Shown here: in pieces, positions 37,401 to 49,667 of the stretch | How the letters are laid out: every line of letters starts with the position of its first letter | Numbering within the stretch: the stretch's first letter is position 1 | NCBI GenBank assembly: GCA_002633005.1 | Contig: NMRA01000176.1 | Span: 445,740-509,739 of the forward strand | DNA: 64,000 nt | Origin: Phoronis australis | Taxonomy: Eukaryota > Phoronida > Phoronidae | Reading direction: 5' to 3' | Position numbers and translations under genes: made by a program | The notes under the pieces: model-generated | Seen by the model: only the letters and a program-made list of their open reading frames with translations | Told to the model about the DNA's origin: nothing | Database searches by the model: none

Positions 37401-40400
37401 CATATGGAATTTTAGATACTACGCTTTGTGCATTGTTCTCCAAAACTCTGTTAGGATTTCTTCTTTAAGATGTTCTGCTTTTGCATGGGTGGCTATTGAA
37501 AATAATAACATACGATTTTCATGATAACGAAATCAAAAGTTCACCTAAAAGAAAAACAAAATGATACATTAGAAAGCTGTAACATTATTTTTCGATATTT
37601 CATCTTATACATTGATCAATTTGGTCATGCTATGAGTAACCTTATTTTGCTATCAATATGATTTAAAGAGTTTTTTGGCTAAATTTTGATAATTAAAAAA
37701 GATATGGCCACGTGGCCCAATTAATGGCAGATTGGAAAAATAAGCTACAAAAATTACATTCTTCAAGCTGTCTGCTTCCAGAAAATATTTACATTCACTG
37801 AGTTATAATTTATAGTTTTACAGATATTTAGTTAATTTCACAGTCTTGTTTGCGAGGTGTTACACAACCTTCATCATCTTAACACCCCTAAGGTACGCTG
37901 AATATAAGGGAGAAACTCCTGGTATAATGAATTAAATTATTCTTACTGACTTATTTAAATCATGTTTAGTTTTTGTAGGCTGGGAAATCGTTTTACCTAG
38001 GAGACTGTGTAGTGTTCAATTGGTTAATTTACATTTAGATGTTTCATTGCATGGTTGTGTGTGACTGTGTAAGTCTGAGTCTTGGAATTTGTAGATTAGG
38101 AGACTTAAGCATCATCCATCCATTGCGATCTGGGCTGGTAATAATGAAAATGAGGCTGCCTTAGGAACTAACTGGTATGACAACTAACTTTTAATTTCTT
38201 TAACTTTGCTTGTAAACCATAAATTGATTATCCTTTTGCAATATTTCGGACACAATATGGCAGAGGGTAAAATTTCAAATTTGTCATCAAAATAACTTTA
38301 CAATGCTTTGAGCATGGTTTGTGTGTCATAGCTATTACTGAACAACTCACTACTTGCTCCTACTTGTTGTTACATCGTGCTATTTTCTAGTCCGCGGTGC
38401 TACTTATCGCTACTTGCTACCATGTCTTACTTCGTGCTACTATGTGCTACTTCTTGCTAATACTTAACAGTACTTCTTGCTTCTTGGTGGTTCGTACTAC
38501 TACTTGCTAATATGTCCTACTACAAGCTGTTACAACTTGCTTATACTTGTTAATATTTGCTAATATTTCTTACTACTTCTTAATTCCTTCAATTGCTACT
38601 AATTGCTGCTATTTGTTACTAGTTGCTATTTCTTGCTGCTACATGCTACTTCAACTTGCCACTACTTGCAAATAGTTGTTACTACTTGCTACTATTTCCA
38701 ACTGCGTGATACTACTTGCTAGTGCTTGTTATTGATTACCACCACTTGCTACTAGTTGTTACTTCTGGCTAATGCAAACTACTACTACTTGTCACTGTTT
38801 ACTAACTATTTGTTACCATGTGCTACTTCTTTCTAGTTGAACTTTACATTACATGTCGCTACTTGTTTTTTTCTTCTACAAGCTACTGCTACTTGTTACT
38901 ATTTACTGCTTTTTGTTATTACTTGATATTTCTTATTACTTGCTACTACTTGTTTTTCTTGCTACTATTTTCTATTACTTGTTATTACTCGCTCCTTCTG
39001 GCTATTATTTATTATTGCTGGTATTTGTTAGTGCTTGCTACTACTTGCTAATATGTGCTACTACAAGCTTCTACAATTTGCTAATACTTGCTAATCTCAA
39101 TACTATTTGTTACTACTTGCTACTATTTTCTAGTACTTGTTATTACTTGCTCCTTCTGGCTAGTATTTGTTACTACTTGCTAGTATTTGTTACGGCTTGC
39201 TACTACTTGCTAATATGTGCTACTACAAGCTTATATACTTTGCTACTACTTGCTAATCTCAATACTATTTGTTACTATTGGTTACTGCTTGCTACTGCTT
39301 ACTTTCTGCTAGTTGTTACTACCTACTACTGCTTGCTACAACTTGGTACTTCTTTTGCTACATGTTACTACTTGTTATTTCATGCTACTACAAGCTTCTA
39401 CTACTTGCTAGTAGTTGTTGCTAGTTGATACTGCTTGCTACTGTTTTTACTAGACGCTACTACTTGCTACTACATGCTATTACATCTTAGTATTTATTAT
39501 TACTTGCTGATAATTGTTACTTCTTACTACTACAAACTTCCACAACTTCCCACTACTTGCTATTTCCTCCTACTATCTATACGTTACTACTTGTTTCTTC
39601 TTTCTACTACAAGCTACCAATACGTGTTACTGTTTACTACTATTTATAACTACTTGCTACTATTTGCTAGTACTTGTTAATACTTGCTACATGGTACTTC
39701 AAGTTGCTGCTACGTGATGTACTTGCTACTAATTGTTACTACTTGTTTCTTCTCTGTACTGCAATTCACTACTACTTGTTATTGCTTACTACTCTTTGTT
39801 GCTTCTTCCTTCTTTTTGTTGCAAATTGCTACTATGTGTTACTACTTATTACTACATGCTACTACTACCAACTGCTACTGCTACTAACTGTTACCGCTTC
39901 TATTTCTTGCCGCTACTGACTGCTAACATTACCACCTGTTACCAGTAGTACTGAGAGCTTGTCAGTTGAAGTGTATGTTATACTTTGCTACTGTAAGATA
40001 ACAATTGGTATTGGAAAGGTAGAACAAAACTTCAGCATCTCTTAAGTCCTGGTTATAAGTGAGTTACTATTTGCTCCTCGACCTCAGGTTTAACATACCG
40101 AAGACAGATTATCTTCATTATCTGTCCAACTTCGTGTCACTTTACATCGACACCATCATGCCAATCGTCCAATCAGAGGACAACAGTCGACCATTTGTGT
40201 CATCTAGTCCTACTAATGGCTTAAAGTCTGCCAGTGAAGGATGGGTGTCTTCCAATCCGTATGACACACATTATGGCGATGGTAAGTGGTATTAGAACAC
40301 CAATGAAAGTTTTTGGTATTTTGTGTGCTTTTAATATAGTACTGAATTTCTTTATAGTTATTTGACGTCTTCCTGATATGAATCACCATGTTGTAGTTCT

Positions 40401-43400
40401 CAAAATAAAGTGGACAAAGTTGAAATTCAACAAACTTTTGACGCACAAACCCATGACTAAAAATTTACTTCAGCTAAATGTCAGCAAAATTGCTGTGTGT
40501 TGCTCCTTGCACTTTATCGGAGTCCTTTCAACTGGTTTTGCATAAGCAGGTCACGTTAAACTCTCGACTTAAAGGCGAATGCCACCCGATATAATTAGTC
40601 TTTTTACCGTCTTAATCGGTCTATATCTACATCGCCTCTTATACGGTAGACCCCACCTTGCCGAGAGGTGTCGTGTTAACCTGTGAGGAAGGTGAGAAAC
40701 GACGCAGCGACGTCAGTGGTTCATCTGCAGAGTGAATGCCGCTATATTGCTGTGCATCGTGCCCGCTTGTCCGAACTATATGAAGCTGCAAAGAAAGCGG
40801 TTATGTTGTTTTTTCGACTTCCTCGAGAGCCCGAAATGCTTAGGAAGTAGCTCGCGGTAGTGAAGAATGAAAGGTACGCTGTTAATAGCAAGTATGAGGC
40901 CGTGAAACATCTCCGTGTCTGTGGCCGGCATTTCGTTGACAATGATTTCTCCGACGAATTCCGGCTTACCAAAGAACTATCCATCCGTTCCGTTGCCTGT
41001 GCATCAGTGTTCACAGCGCCTTGTCTCTCTTGTTCAGTGTATTCCGGTTCGAACCGATATACTGTGGAACCTAATGATCCTACCCGTGAAGTCTTCGTCG
41101 GATGAGCTCTTGACTAAGTCGGGATTGGCGCCGGGCGAGTTGCCATGTAGACGTTTATTATTCTGCGTTCTGTTTCAAAATGAATTATTCTCATCCCAAC
41201 CAATGCTTACATGTATATGAAACTGAAACGAAATCTGTCTCATTAGATACAATTTGTAATGTCTTGGAGTGCTCGTGAGTGCAAATGTTTTGAGAAGCCA
41301 GCAATGAATAAACCACTGCCTTACCGACTTTTGATGCCGGCAAAAAAGGTAATTGGGGCACCGAGCGCATGCTTATTCAGTGTTGGCTGACAGAAAGCTG
41401 TTGTGAAACAATACTCGATTTTATATGATATGGTCACATGTTAGGGGAATCTTTATTTAGAAATACGTCAAATACATTATTCAAATCATTGTCACTGTAC
41501 AACCTTTGCCCTGACGGTCTGTGGAAGTGGAACCCGACTTTGCGGCCCCCGACAAGTAAGTAGATTTTCAGTTCCGTGGCTAATTCACATAAATAATTAC
41601 GTACACATTATTCCTCCGGCTCACTATTATAGTCTTTTTGTGACAGAAGGTTTAGTTTCCAACTCAAGCTGGTTTATGTTCGTGCCAGTCCCGGCAGCCG
41701 CGACGGGCCTCATCCGGGTCCGAGCCACTGGCCAGGATAACAAGCGTTTTGTGTGTTTAGAACTACAAAAATCACAAGTATTAACAATACAGATCTAGGT
41801 TCTGTTGTCTGTATTCCACGGAAGAATATTTGAATTTATCTCCGAACAGACCCCAAACTCCCGGCTGCTACGGGCCTTGGTAAATTGGCCTGCCGAACTT
41901 TGTAGGCTATGGTGTGTCCAAATACCAGTAAATGCGTAACAGCGAAATTAAATAACACGTTTTTATAAGAACTCGGTGTATTTTTAAGGGTTTACATCGA
42001 AGTTTGATGATTTATTGGTGTTAAACGATGAATACAAGCAATAAGCCGACACCTCAACCCGTGTTTTGAACTACTGAACAGACTGCGTGTGAAACCAATT
42101 ACGTCATTGGATAATTTCTACACCTCCGTCTGCCGTCAGGTGTCAGGTAGCGCAACCGAACATGCCGTTTTCGAGTAGAACTACTTGATCTAAATTGATA
42201 CAAAATAGGTTGTTTTTTGGGTGGCATTCTCCTTTACGTGTGACAAAGGTTCAACTAAGCTACCAACAAATTCTTTGCTTGAGGTTCATCTACTTTACTG
42301 AGTTCTGTTGAAGTCTGTCTAGATTAATTTTAAAACTATGGGGTGGCATGGTATTTGGCCAAGTGACAGCTTCAGGTACTGTGCTAGACCGAAGGCCATC
42401 CACCGAACTTGCACTGTACTCACAAAATCGGCAATTTTATCATGATATAAGATGTTAGACTAGTCTAACTAGAAGTTGATTTTTATCTGGCACTTACTGT
42501 ATTTAAACCTTTCCTTCTAATGCCAGTGCTTCTGTGTTTAGTGGGAATGCTTAAATTCAATCTTGGATCGAAGCTAACAGCCCAAGATTACTTTGCAGTA
42601 AACCAGTTGATTTAAAAGCGAAGCACTGGCAGATCGCTGTAGTTGAAATGCTCAGTTTCGTTATCTATCAAAATTATCGACAGGGTCACTGCTGTGACAG
42701 TAGTGAAGCTCGTATTATGCTACCTTGCGATATGTTCGATGACCATAGCGTTACCTAGCAATATTTAAAGCCCCATGTCTGTTAACTATAGATGCTCATG
42801 AAATGCTCAAGTTCATTTTGCAGTTCATGTCAATGCTTCAATAATACCCGATTTAACATGGTGGGAAAACGTACTTGGACTAGTAGGCTGTTGTCCGTCA
42901 ACATAGTGTAGCCATGTAATAGTGAAGGTCATGTTACGCCAACAGTTGGACTAGTAGGCTGTTGTCCATCAGTGTAGTATAGCCATGTAGTAGTGAAGGT
43001 CATGTTACGCCAACTTGTGATAACTTTGATGATGATAACATCACTTAACAATAACTGCAGCAATGTTTGTTAACTATGGATAAAACAAATGGAAAAGCTC
43101 AAGTTAACTTTGCACTTCATTTTGACACTTTGCTAGGCTAAGCAATGAATTGTTACTACAGACAGCTCCTTGTATAATTTGTTGGTAGCACATACTTCAT
43201 GGGAAGATCGGTTATGAAAATAAATTTTAGTTAAAAAGACGGAAAGCATGTAGTAAAGAGTGACTGTGGTCTATTCCGTTTTGTTGTGCGCTAGCTTTGT
43301 GCTGGCCACATGATTGGGTCTGTTCAGCAAGAAACACTCTCAGGTCATTGCAGAGCATTTTCTGACCCCGTAGTGTTCATTGGTTTATGTAAAATGAATT

Positions 43401-46400
43401 ACCTGCCTCAAGCCAAGCCTGCTAACGATTAATTTTCCCGTAAAAGTACCTAGTAGGCAATATTATTTTTTGTTTGACTGAGCTTTTTCATATTTAGAAA
43501 TGTCTGGTTTAATGGAACTAAACCTTTTCCAATATTTGAAAAATGTATTTGTGATAATAGTACTGTACAGAGCACAAGTTATGCTTTGAAAAAACGCATG
43601 CGGTTATGGGATGAATTAAATTTGCTAGTACAAGCTATACAGTGGCATTTTGCAAACATCCACACTGTATAGGAGATAGAGTATATATTGATCAGCAAAC
43701 TGTTTTAGTTTGCGGACCTAACTTTCGAGCCCGTCCTGGGCCCTTTGTCAGGATACTGGCGGAAATCTTCTTGTCACATAGTCAGCAGTGGGTGATTCTT
43801 GGTGGTTGTCCAACACCACCTGGTGGCTATTACTTGCGAGGAGGCGATGGTAAATAGCTGGTAATTTATATCCACTGTTTCTGTTCAATTTTGGTTTATA
43901 GCTCATGATTTTGACTGTTTCTTTGATTTTTCGGTTGCAATATTTATTTTCTCTAGGTAGTGTTTTGACATTAGGTTTGCAAATTGCGATGTATTATCTA
44001 TGTAATGTTATGAGGCCTCTCCTAAGAATGGTTACATAAACCAACTACACTCTGATGGCTGGAAATGGGGATGTTATCATTGATTCTCAAATATTCTCGT
44101 TCTAGTTCACACGTACAATTACTTTGATGATTCCTGGGACTGGAAGACAGTGCCGAGACCTCGGTTTGCTTCAGAGTATGGCTTTCAGTCGTGGCCGTCA
44201 ATATCCTCGCTAACCAATGTTACTATAGCAGAGGACCTGGATTATTATGGACCGTTCACCAATCATCGGCAGCATCATGAAAACGGTACTTTTTGTCACG
44301 TGACGTCCATGTCTTTGTATTTAAATTATATACATTAAAATATCCCCCTTTTTTCTAAATTTTTGAAAATTGTATATATTACATTTATTGCTCAGACAAT
44401 GCCAGTTTGTGGCCGAGCAACACATATCTAGCCTTTGCAAGAAAGTAATAACTATACCTGAAGTCAATGTATGAAGAGCTACAAGAGGGGACAGGAATGG
44501 ACTGTTCTTGCATCTTTCGTACACGCACTAATGACATGCTTACAGTGTATATGATGAAAGACTAACAATTACAAGCCTTATAGTCAGTGGAAATATTGAT
44601 ATAGGCACATACTCAAACTGATATGAATATTGTGTAACAACTATGTGGACTAAATATCTAAATGACAATATAACAAAAAATGAAAATACGGTAAAATCTC
44701 CCAATTATTTTTGTCAAAATTGGAGAGATTTTACCCAATCAATGTTTTCATTTACTTTCTTAGGTTTTGTCAAAACTCAGCTGTTCTTGAAGCCAAAACT
44801 GTTATTGAAGCCAAAACTGTTATTGAAGCCAAAACTGTTATTGAAGCCAAAACTGTTATTGAAGCCAAAACTGTTATTGAAGCCAAAACTGTTTTATATT
44901 AACATTTTTGTAACAGTTAAAATGCATTCTGTCTCAAGTTAAGATGCAGACAATTTTCAGGCAATCTCCAAATGCTGAGCGAAGCTATGCGACACATGAA
45001 GATCCCATATTTCTCATCAACCACAGACACTTTCAAAGCTCTAATTTTCATTACACAGGCAAGTTCATAATGTGGATATCCAGATACTGTTTTGAATGTA
45101 AAATGCATCATTTGTCTTTGGCCACCCAAAGTTACGGTACGTAAGTCTACAATAACGCAATTTTACCCCATTTAGCTTACACTGTGTAAGTTTCTCTAGT
45201 TTACTATTTGACAATAACTTTGAAACAGTTTCAGTGTTAATATTGGAAGGATTGCAAGCACGAACCTTGAGGTACTGTGAGTGTAATTATACACCAATTT
45301 TCCCTTCTTTGTAAGGTAGTACACAATGTACAATGTTGCTATGTGAGTGCGAATTCAGGTAGTACAATTTATGACAGAGTATGTTCAGTGTAATGTTAAC
45401 AAAATTCCTTCTGTTCTTTACCACTAGTCATTTTGAGATAGGCATTCACCGACTAAAAAATTGTCCGCCTGTATTAATATTAGCCAATGTTTCATGTTTT
45501 TTGAAAAGCTGTACAAAGACATCTAGATAAGAGTAATCAAGGTTTGATATGCCATGATTTGCCACGTAATTACTAATAAAAACAAAAAAATCTCATTATT
45601 TAAGCTGCTGAAAAGGTGAGGAACTAAACAAATATCGAACTAGTACCAATTTTGGTCTTGCCTGATCTTGAACATTCAAAATTTGTATTTTATATGAAGC
45701 ATTTTGAATATTTTTGAGTCATAAATTGTTTGAGTTCAATGATTGTGTTGCGAGTTGTAAAACACAAATACAAAGTCTAAAGGAAATGATCCAGCTCACT
45801 GTGTACATATTAAACTTTTGGTTTGCAAATTATGCAGATAAATCAAGCTGTCAGCATTAAGACACAAACTGAATTCTACTTGAGGAGCCAAAGTGAAATC
45901 GTAGAGGGTGAAGGACACACCATGGGTGCACTCTACTGGCAACTGAATGACATATGGCAGGCACCAACATGGTCATCATTGGGTAAGTAGTGACCTCTGT
46001 TGGTGCAACAAATTTTATTTGTAGTTCCGTATGTATAATTGATATCAATTGAAAGTGTTCATGGTGAAGTCTTGTAATCATGTTCAATGCACAGTTGCTA
46101 CTTTTTAAAGGAGACTTATGGCCTCTAAGGATGCCTTGGTGTGTGTTTTTATTGCTCTTAGGTTCAAGGCTGTAACCTAAGTGCTCTTCTGTTTCTGTTT
46201 CTCTTTTTTCCTGAGAGGCACCTTTAAATTTGTATGAGTCACCTGGTTATGTTCCATTGTTATTTTGTGTTAATTTTATGATTAAATTTGAAGATTTCAA
46301 AAAATTTAGTTCCATTGCCAGTGTATAACTCCTTACATTTTTCAAGAGTTTGTAGCATGTCTAATAGTTAGCTATCGAACAGAACTTGAAAATGGTAAAG

Positions 46401-48037
46401 TATTGACTTGATTTCACCTTTAGTTAAAATCTTTAAGAAACAAAAAAACGAAATTTCTCAAGGCTCCCATTTTGTTCATGTCCTTTGCAGAATATAACGG
46501 GAAATGGAAGATGCTGCATTACTTTGCCAGAAGATTCTTTGCCCCAACTCTGTTGTCGCCATACGTAGATGGTGAAATTGTGAAGGTCTACTTGGTACAG
46601 AATGAGATAGCCAGTGTTTCAAAGAGACCCGTCACTGATAATGACATTAATTCCAATCTTGTCTACACACATGATCAGACTCAGGAGGAGTACGTCTATG
46701 GATTTGAGCTTGATTCTTATGATAGGACCTTGAACAAGATGGCAGACATGAGTAATTACTTGCAAGAGACACCTAGTGTTGTCTATGTGAGTTGTTATCG
46801 GTGGGATCAGTTCAGGCCTTTAGAAACATGGAAGCAAGCAATAAAGGTATGTTTCTCCAGTAGCAATATTTTCCTAGCTTGGATTAAATGTTTCAGGATG
46901 TCTACAGATTTTAAATGATTTCAAATTTTTGGTGTCTTTGAATATAAAGTTAGATTTAGTTAAAAGATACAAAATGGTCTTTTTGTTTTCAAAAATTGTT
47001 GTTTCGTTGTAGACACGTAACCAAAATCTGCCCCAAAGGCTTTGCCAGTAACCGATACAAAAGATTCTGTCTCATTTTTAACTGACAGTTGAGTTTGGAG
47101 TAAAATATTACTGTATTGTGTGGCTACATAATGGTGCAGATCTGGCTACTCTAACTACTGCAGGTAATCAAGCAAGTTGTCTTCCAGTGAGCACTAGTTT
47201 AATTCTTATCTGTCACTTTGTTTATTGTATAAGAACAACATGGGCTTGTTGGTCTGTCTCCACAAGTTTCACAAATTGCAGGAACTGCTTAATTGGGCAT
47301 TCACCATGACAAGTCACTTATCTTAGGGCAAATCTTGACTAAAGATATTTTTTTGGTTAAAATGGTTATGTTTAGTACTTTTATTTATGATAATTAAGAC
47401 TTGATGGTTCACAATTTCCTCTGTTTTTAAGGATTTTCACTGAATTTTCAGGTTACAAAGACCGCCGAAAGTGTGTTTGAAAGTGATATTGACACGCTAC
47501 TAGATGGCGCTGGTTGTCCACTTCAGAAACAGTGTTTCCTGACCTTCAATCTTGACACAGTTGAAAAAAACATTCCAGATAACTTCATAGCATTCAACTC
47601 ATGGGAGGCGGCTGTAGGTTTTTTACCTGCTAATGTCAAGGTAATGGAAAATCTTGAGAGGGCCTTTTTGTGACTTTCTGTGTTTTTTAACAAGAAGGAA
47701 TTTGTCAATAATGTTCTTTGCAACCTTAATGTTGCCTTTGTTGTAATTTGCCTTTACTTTTGATCCCATATTGACACTGTTATTGTACTGTTTCCAGGTC
47801 ACCGGTGTTGTCAAAACTGGCCAGACGTTTACAGTGACCCTCAGTAGCGACCACATAGCTGCCTTTGTGACTCTGGACAGTGGTCAGTTGAAGGGCCGGT
47901 TTTCGGACAATGGCTTTCTTATGGTCATGCCCAAGTTGACGGTTGTGTTCTTTCCATGGCAGTCAATGACGGTAGAACTGCTTCAAAAAGAGCTCACTGT
48001 GACGTCATTGAATGATTTATACAGCAGTGGGCCGTAG
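28467..48037 (+). CDS. MANBA: Beta-mannosidase (glycoside hydrolase family 2), 17 coding exons
   Basis: Exons: 28467-28614, 30957-31103, 32359-32507, 32849-33048, 33307-33374, 34022-34191, 34774-34939, 35787-35953, 36667-36804, 38095-38174, 40088-40281, 44106-44285, 44961-45058, 45838-45982, 46491-46846, 47452-47640, 47798-48037. All phases agree; 2835 bases encode 944 residues. The enzyme removes terminal beta-linked mannose in lysosomal N-glycan breakdown. The N-terminus is basic then hydrophobic (residues about 8-24), a signal peptide; a second ATG is at codon 30. The GH2 beta-sandwich (about 35-220) contains YYRFND, NWTYS and [14 protein letters not shown]. The catalytic barrel (about 350-690) contains [32 protein letters not shown], then AGNNENE with acid/base E469, and [12 protein letters not shown] with nucleophile E566. 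[13 protein letters not shown] follows, then C-terminal beta domains ending near RFSDNGFLM. Seventeen exons is also the count in the human gene. One intron (45059-45837) uses a GC donor. Confidence 0.97.
35113..35467. repeat. Foldback element made of two inverted tRNA-like modules
   Basis: The outer ends agttaagtctgaaa are inverted copies. The left module, read on the minus strand, has a good A box (atagctcagtggactggagc) and a weak B box (gattcaatacc). The right module, on the plus strand, has taactcagtcgactagagtg and gggtttgagcccc. The two modules are about 70 percent alike as reverse complements over about 100 bases, separated by about 170 bases. It lies in beta-mannosidase intron 7. Confidence 0.65.
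35946..36300. repeat. G-rich minisatellite starting at the exon 8 splice donor
   Basis: About eight or nine degenerate units of roughly 35-40 bases of the form gaggaggg-tgagtgggtgaaatgtggg-ctgagg. The first unit overlaps the end of exon 8 (WGGG codons, exon end 35953) and its donor GTGAGT. Later units carry altered donor-like strings. Confidence 0.75.
37335..37890 (+). repeat. Dispersed repeat family R1, copy 5 (longest clean copy)
   Basis: The order of blocks is cagatttggctaactctgg, caaatggctgatcggattc, aagatgttctgcttttgca, a gatatttcatctta block, gatatggccacgtggccca, ctgtctgcttccagaaa and tgttacacaaccttcatc. This order defines the family in this window. No open frame and no clear terminal repeats are seen. 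Confidence 0.7.
38345..39960. repeat. 1.6-kb degenerate TACTTGCTAC simple-sequence tract
   Basis: A long pyrimidine-biased tract of loosely repeating ctacttgctac, ttgttacta and tgctaatac words, in beta-mannosidase intron 10. Within it a longer period is visible, for example two copies of the block around acttgctaatatgtgctactacaagct near 39045 and 39206. The tyrosine/leucine-rich open frames through it are products of the repeat. Confidence 0.9.
40573..42233 (+). mobile_element. Kolobok-like DNA transposon remnant with THAP domain
   Basis: The ends are inverted: AGGCGAATGCCACCC at 40573-40587 and, reading inward from 42233, AGGAGAATGCCACCC (14 of 15 match). The left flank is TTAA (40569-40572) and the right flank TTAC (42234-42237), consistent with a TTAA target duplication with one mutation. 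Inside, 40737-41105 encodes a decayed THAP zinc finger: FFRLP, then [16 protein letters not shown], broken by a TAG at 40848 where a tryptophan codon is expected. The N-terminal Cys-x-x-Cys-like segment (CCASC) is in another frame. TTAA targets plus a THAP domain are features of the Kolobok superfamily. It lies in beta-mannosidase intron 11. No intact transposase is seen. Confidence 0.7.
40737..41105 (+). pseudogene. THAP zinc-finger domain remnant of a transposase
   Basis: Frame 40737 onward reads a THAP-like core with FFRLP, a basic segment and the C-terminal Cys-x-x-His pair in VCGRHF, followed by a DFSDEF stretch. It carries an in-frame stop at 40848-40850. The first metal-binding cysteines are shifted to another frame. 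Two independent breaks show that it no longer makes a protein. Confidence 0.65.
42877..43018. repeat. Tandem duplication of about 70 bp
   Basis: Two copies, each running from ttggactagtaggctgttg through tagccatgta to gtcatgttacgccaac, directly adjacent, with a few substitutions. Confidence 0.85.
44785..44897. repeat. 18-bp tandem array, about six copies
   Basis: Near-perfect repeats of ttgaagccaaaactgtta in beta-mannosidase intron 12, ending about 65 bases before exon 13. The period of 18 keeps open frames, but no splice or start logic supports coding. Confidence 0.9.
45059..45837 (+). other. GC-AG intron of the beta-mannosidase gene
   Basis: Exon 13 ends ATT-ACA-CAG at 45058 and is followed by GCAAGT, the consensus of a GC donor. 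The acceptor is TATGCAG ending at 45837. Phase 0 on both sides, and the family-like sequence on both sides (GNLQML... to ...INQAV...), support this reading. No nearby GT donor keeps the frame. Confidence 0.85.
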
Positions 48038-48410
48038 GTTATAAATATTCTGTTTTATATTTTTGTGATCTGGGTGTGTTTAAACATTTGGGTACTTACA
48101 ATATAGGTGATGCAAGAAAAAACTGTTTGAATGCTCAAAAATCTATAGTCTGAATCTATAAACAAACCTAAATTGCCAGAACTTATATTTTATTTTAAGG
48201 TGAGTGTATAGCTGAACGCTATGTAACCTCATGTTACTTATTGACCCAGATTAGATTTATGTTATATTTGATATGGGTAATTGTTATTATATCTCATTCC
48301 TGGGACAAGTATCTAAAGCTCAATTCATGGAACAGGTACATATTATTATAAAAATCCATACATGTTGGTTAATGTATTTAGGATCATTGCACTTTATTGT
48401 CATTATAATC

Positions 48411-48416
48411 AATAAA
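48411..48416 (+). promoter_or_regulatory. Polyadenylation signal AATAAA of beta-mannosidase
   Basis: The first clear AATAAA after the stop codon at 48035-48037, giving a 3' untranslated region of about 0.4 kb. Confidence 0.5.
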
Positions 48417-49667
48417 CCCTATTTCTGCTAAAGGGTTTCTTTTTAAATGTTGATTTCTTGCTCAATATTTTCTGAAACAACACCATCCTGTATCATCTCA
48501 TTAATATGACTCTTGCCCCTAAAGTAGTTACTTTCCTTCAGTTTTGCCGCTTCAGGGTGCAGTATGTTCATGCAGTGTGTACAAAGTACAGCATTTACAA
48601 GGAACGGTTGGCATACAATACAAACCTTATGATGTTAATCATGGGCATTACATTACATGCAGTTTCAAAGGCAGGGGAGTTTTATCCAACCACGACCGCT
48701 GCTTGTAGAACACTTATGGCGGAGAGAAATCCTTATCACTCAGGAGCAGAACCATTTCGTGTGTGTACTAGCACCCTTACGCAAAACTGCTACACACGGT
48801 AAAAGGTATTGAAACGCACAAAGTACCCTGGCTTATGATGGAACGTAAACTGCAACTCCACGGATACAGGTACATGTACAGGTACCACCTTTCAAAATGG
48901 ACACCGGACACATCTTTTAAGTTACGTGTTGGGTGGGGGTTCTATGAGCCTGGCGAGAATTTTTGGCAATGCCAATGAAGCCCCATGGCAGGCTTGCCTC
49001 GCAGTCGTGTCACTGAGGTGGTTACGAGTTGTACACTGACGAATGCTTTTGCGTGACTTTTGGGAATAATCCGACCACACGCACATTGCCAGAAATATGT
49101 ACTGCGAATACACAGGAACGGACTATCAGTAACATAGACATCTTAATACTGTGATGTCTATGATCAGTAATTTAAATGTAAACAGAGATAACTACACAAT
49201 TTGCCGACAGCCTGTTGCATAGTCGGCCGTCGTAGGTCGTGACCTTTTAAGAAAAGCCGAGTCATTTTTGTCAAATAATGCTTTTACTTGAAACCAGTCG
49301 AAAATTTAAACAAAATAGAAATAAAGTGAATCTATAAATTAAGGTTTAGCAACTACATGTATTATAGCTTACTACACATTTCATCACACTAAGCTTTGAC
49401 CGTGAAAATATCGTCTGCTAAAGTAGGTTACCACTGGTAACTGAATATAATGCTCAAGTCGAAGGATCCGACTACACGATACCCGCATTCAAATTGGAGA
49501 TCGGTGATTTACAAGCGAGATAACATGAGAGAAAATTTCACTGAACTAAAAATATCGTATTTGTGGAAATTATGCGTCTATGCGGTACAATACCCTTTGT
49601 TGAACATGCGATTGTTGCGCGTGCTCATTTAAGTATTCTATTTTCACGTTCGATGACGTCAGCCCCG

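Larger units (their letters stand above)
28615..47797 (+). other. Introns of the beta-mannosidase gene
   Basis: The largest is intron 11 (40282-44105), which holds the THAP transposon. Intron 10 (38175-40087) is mostly a degenerate TACTTGCTAC tract. Intron 7 (34940-35786) holds the tRNA-like foldback. Intron 8 begins with a G-rich minisatellite. Intron 9 (36805-38094) holds R1 copy 5. Intron 12 holds an 18-bp tandem repeat. The remainder is AT-rich with no recognised gene. Confidence 0.65.

Noticed and set aside
38818-39948. Tyrosine/leucine-rich frames up to 191 codons
   Set aside because: Products of the TACTTGCTAC tract inside a beta-mannosidase intron.
43642-43857. A 71-codon plus-strand frame in beta-mannosidase intron 11
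   Set aside because: No family match, and it does not fit the phase of the flanking exons.
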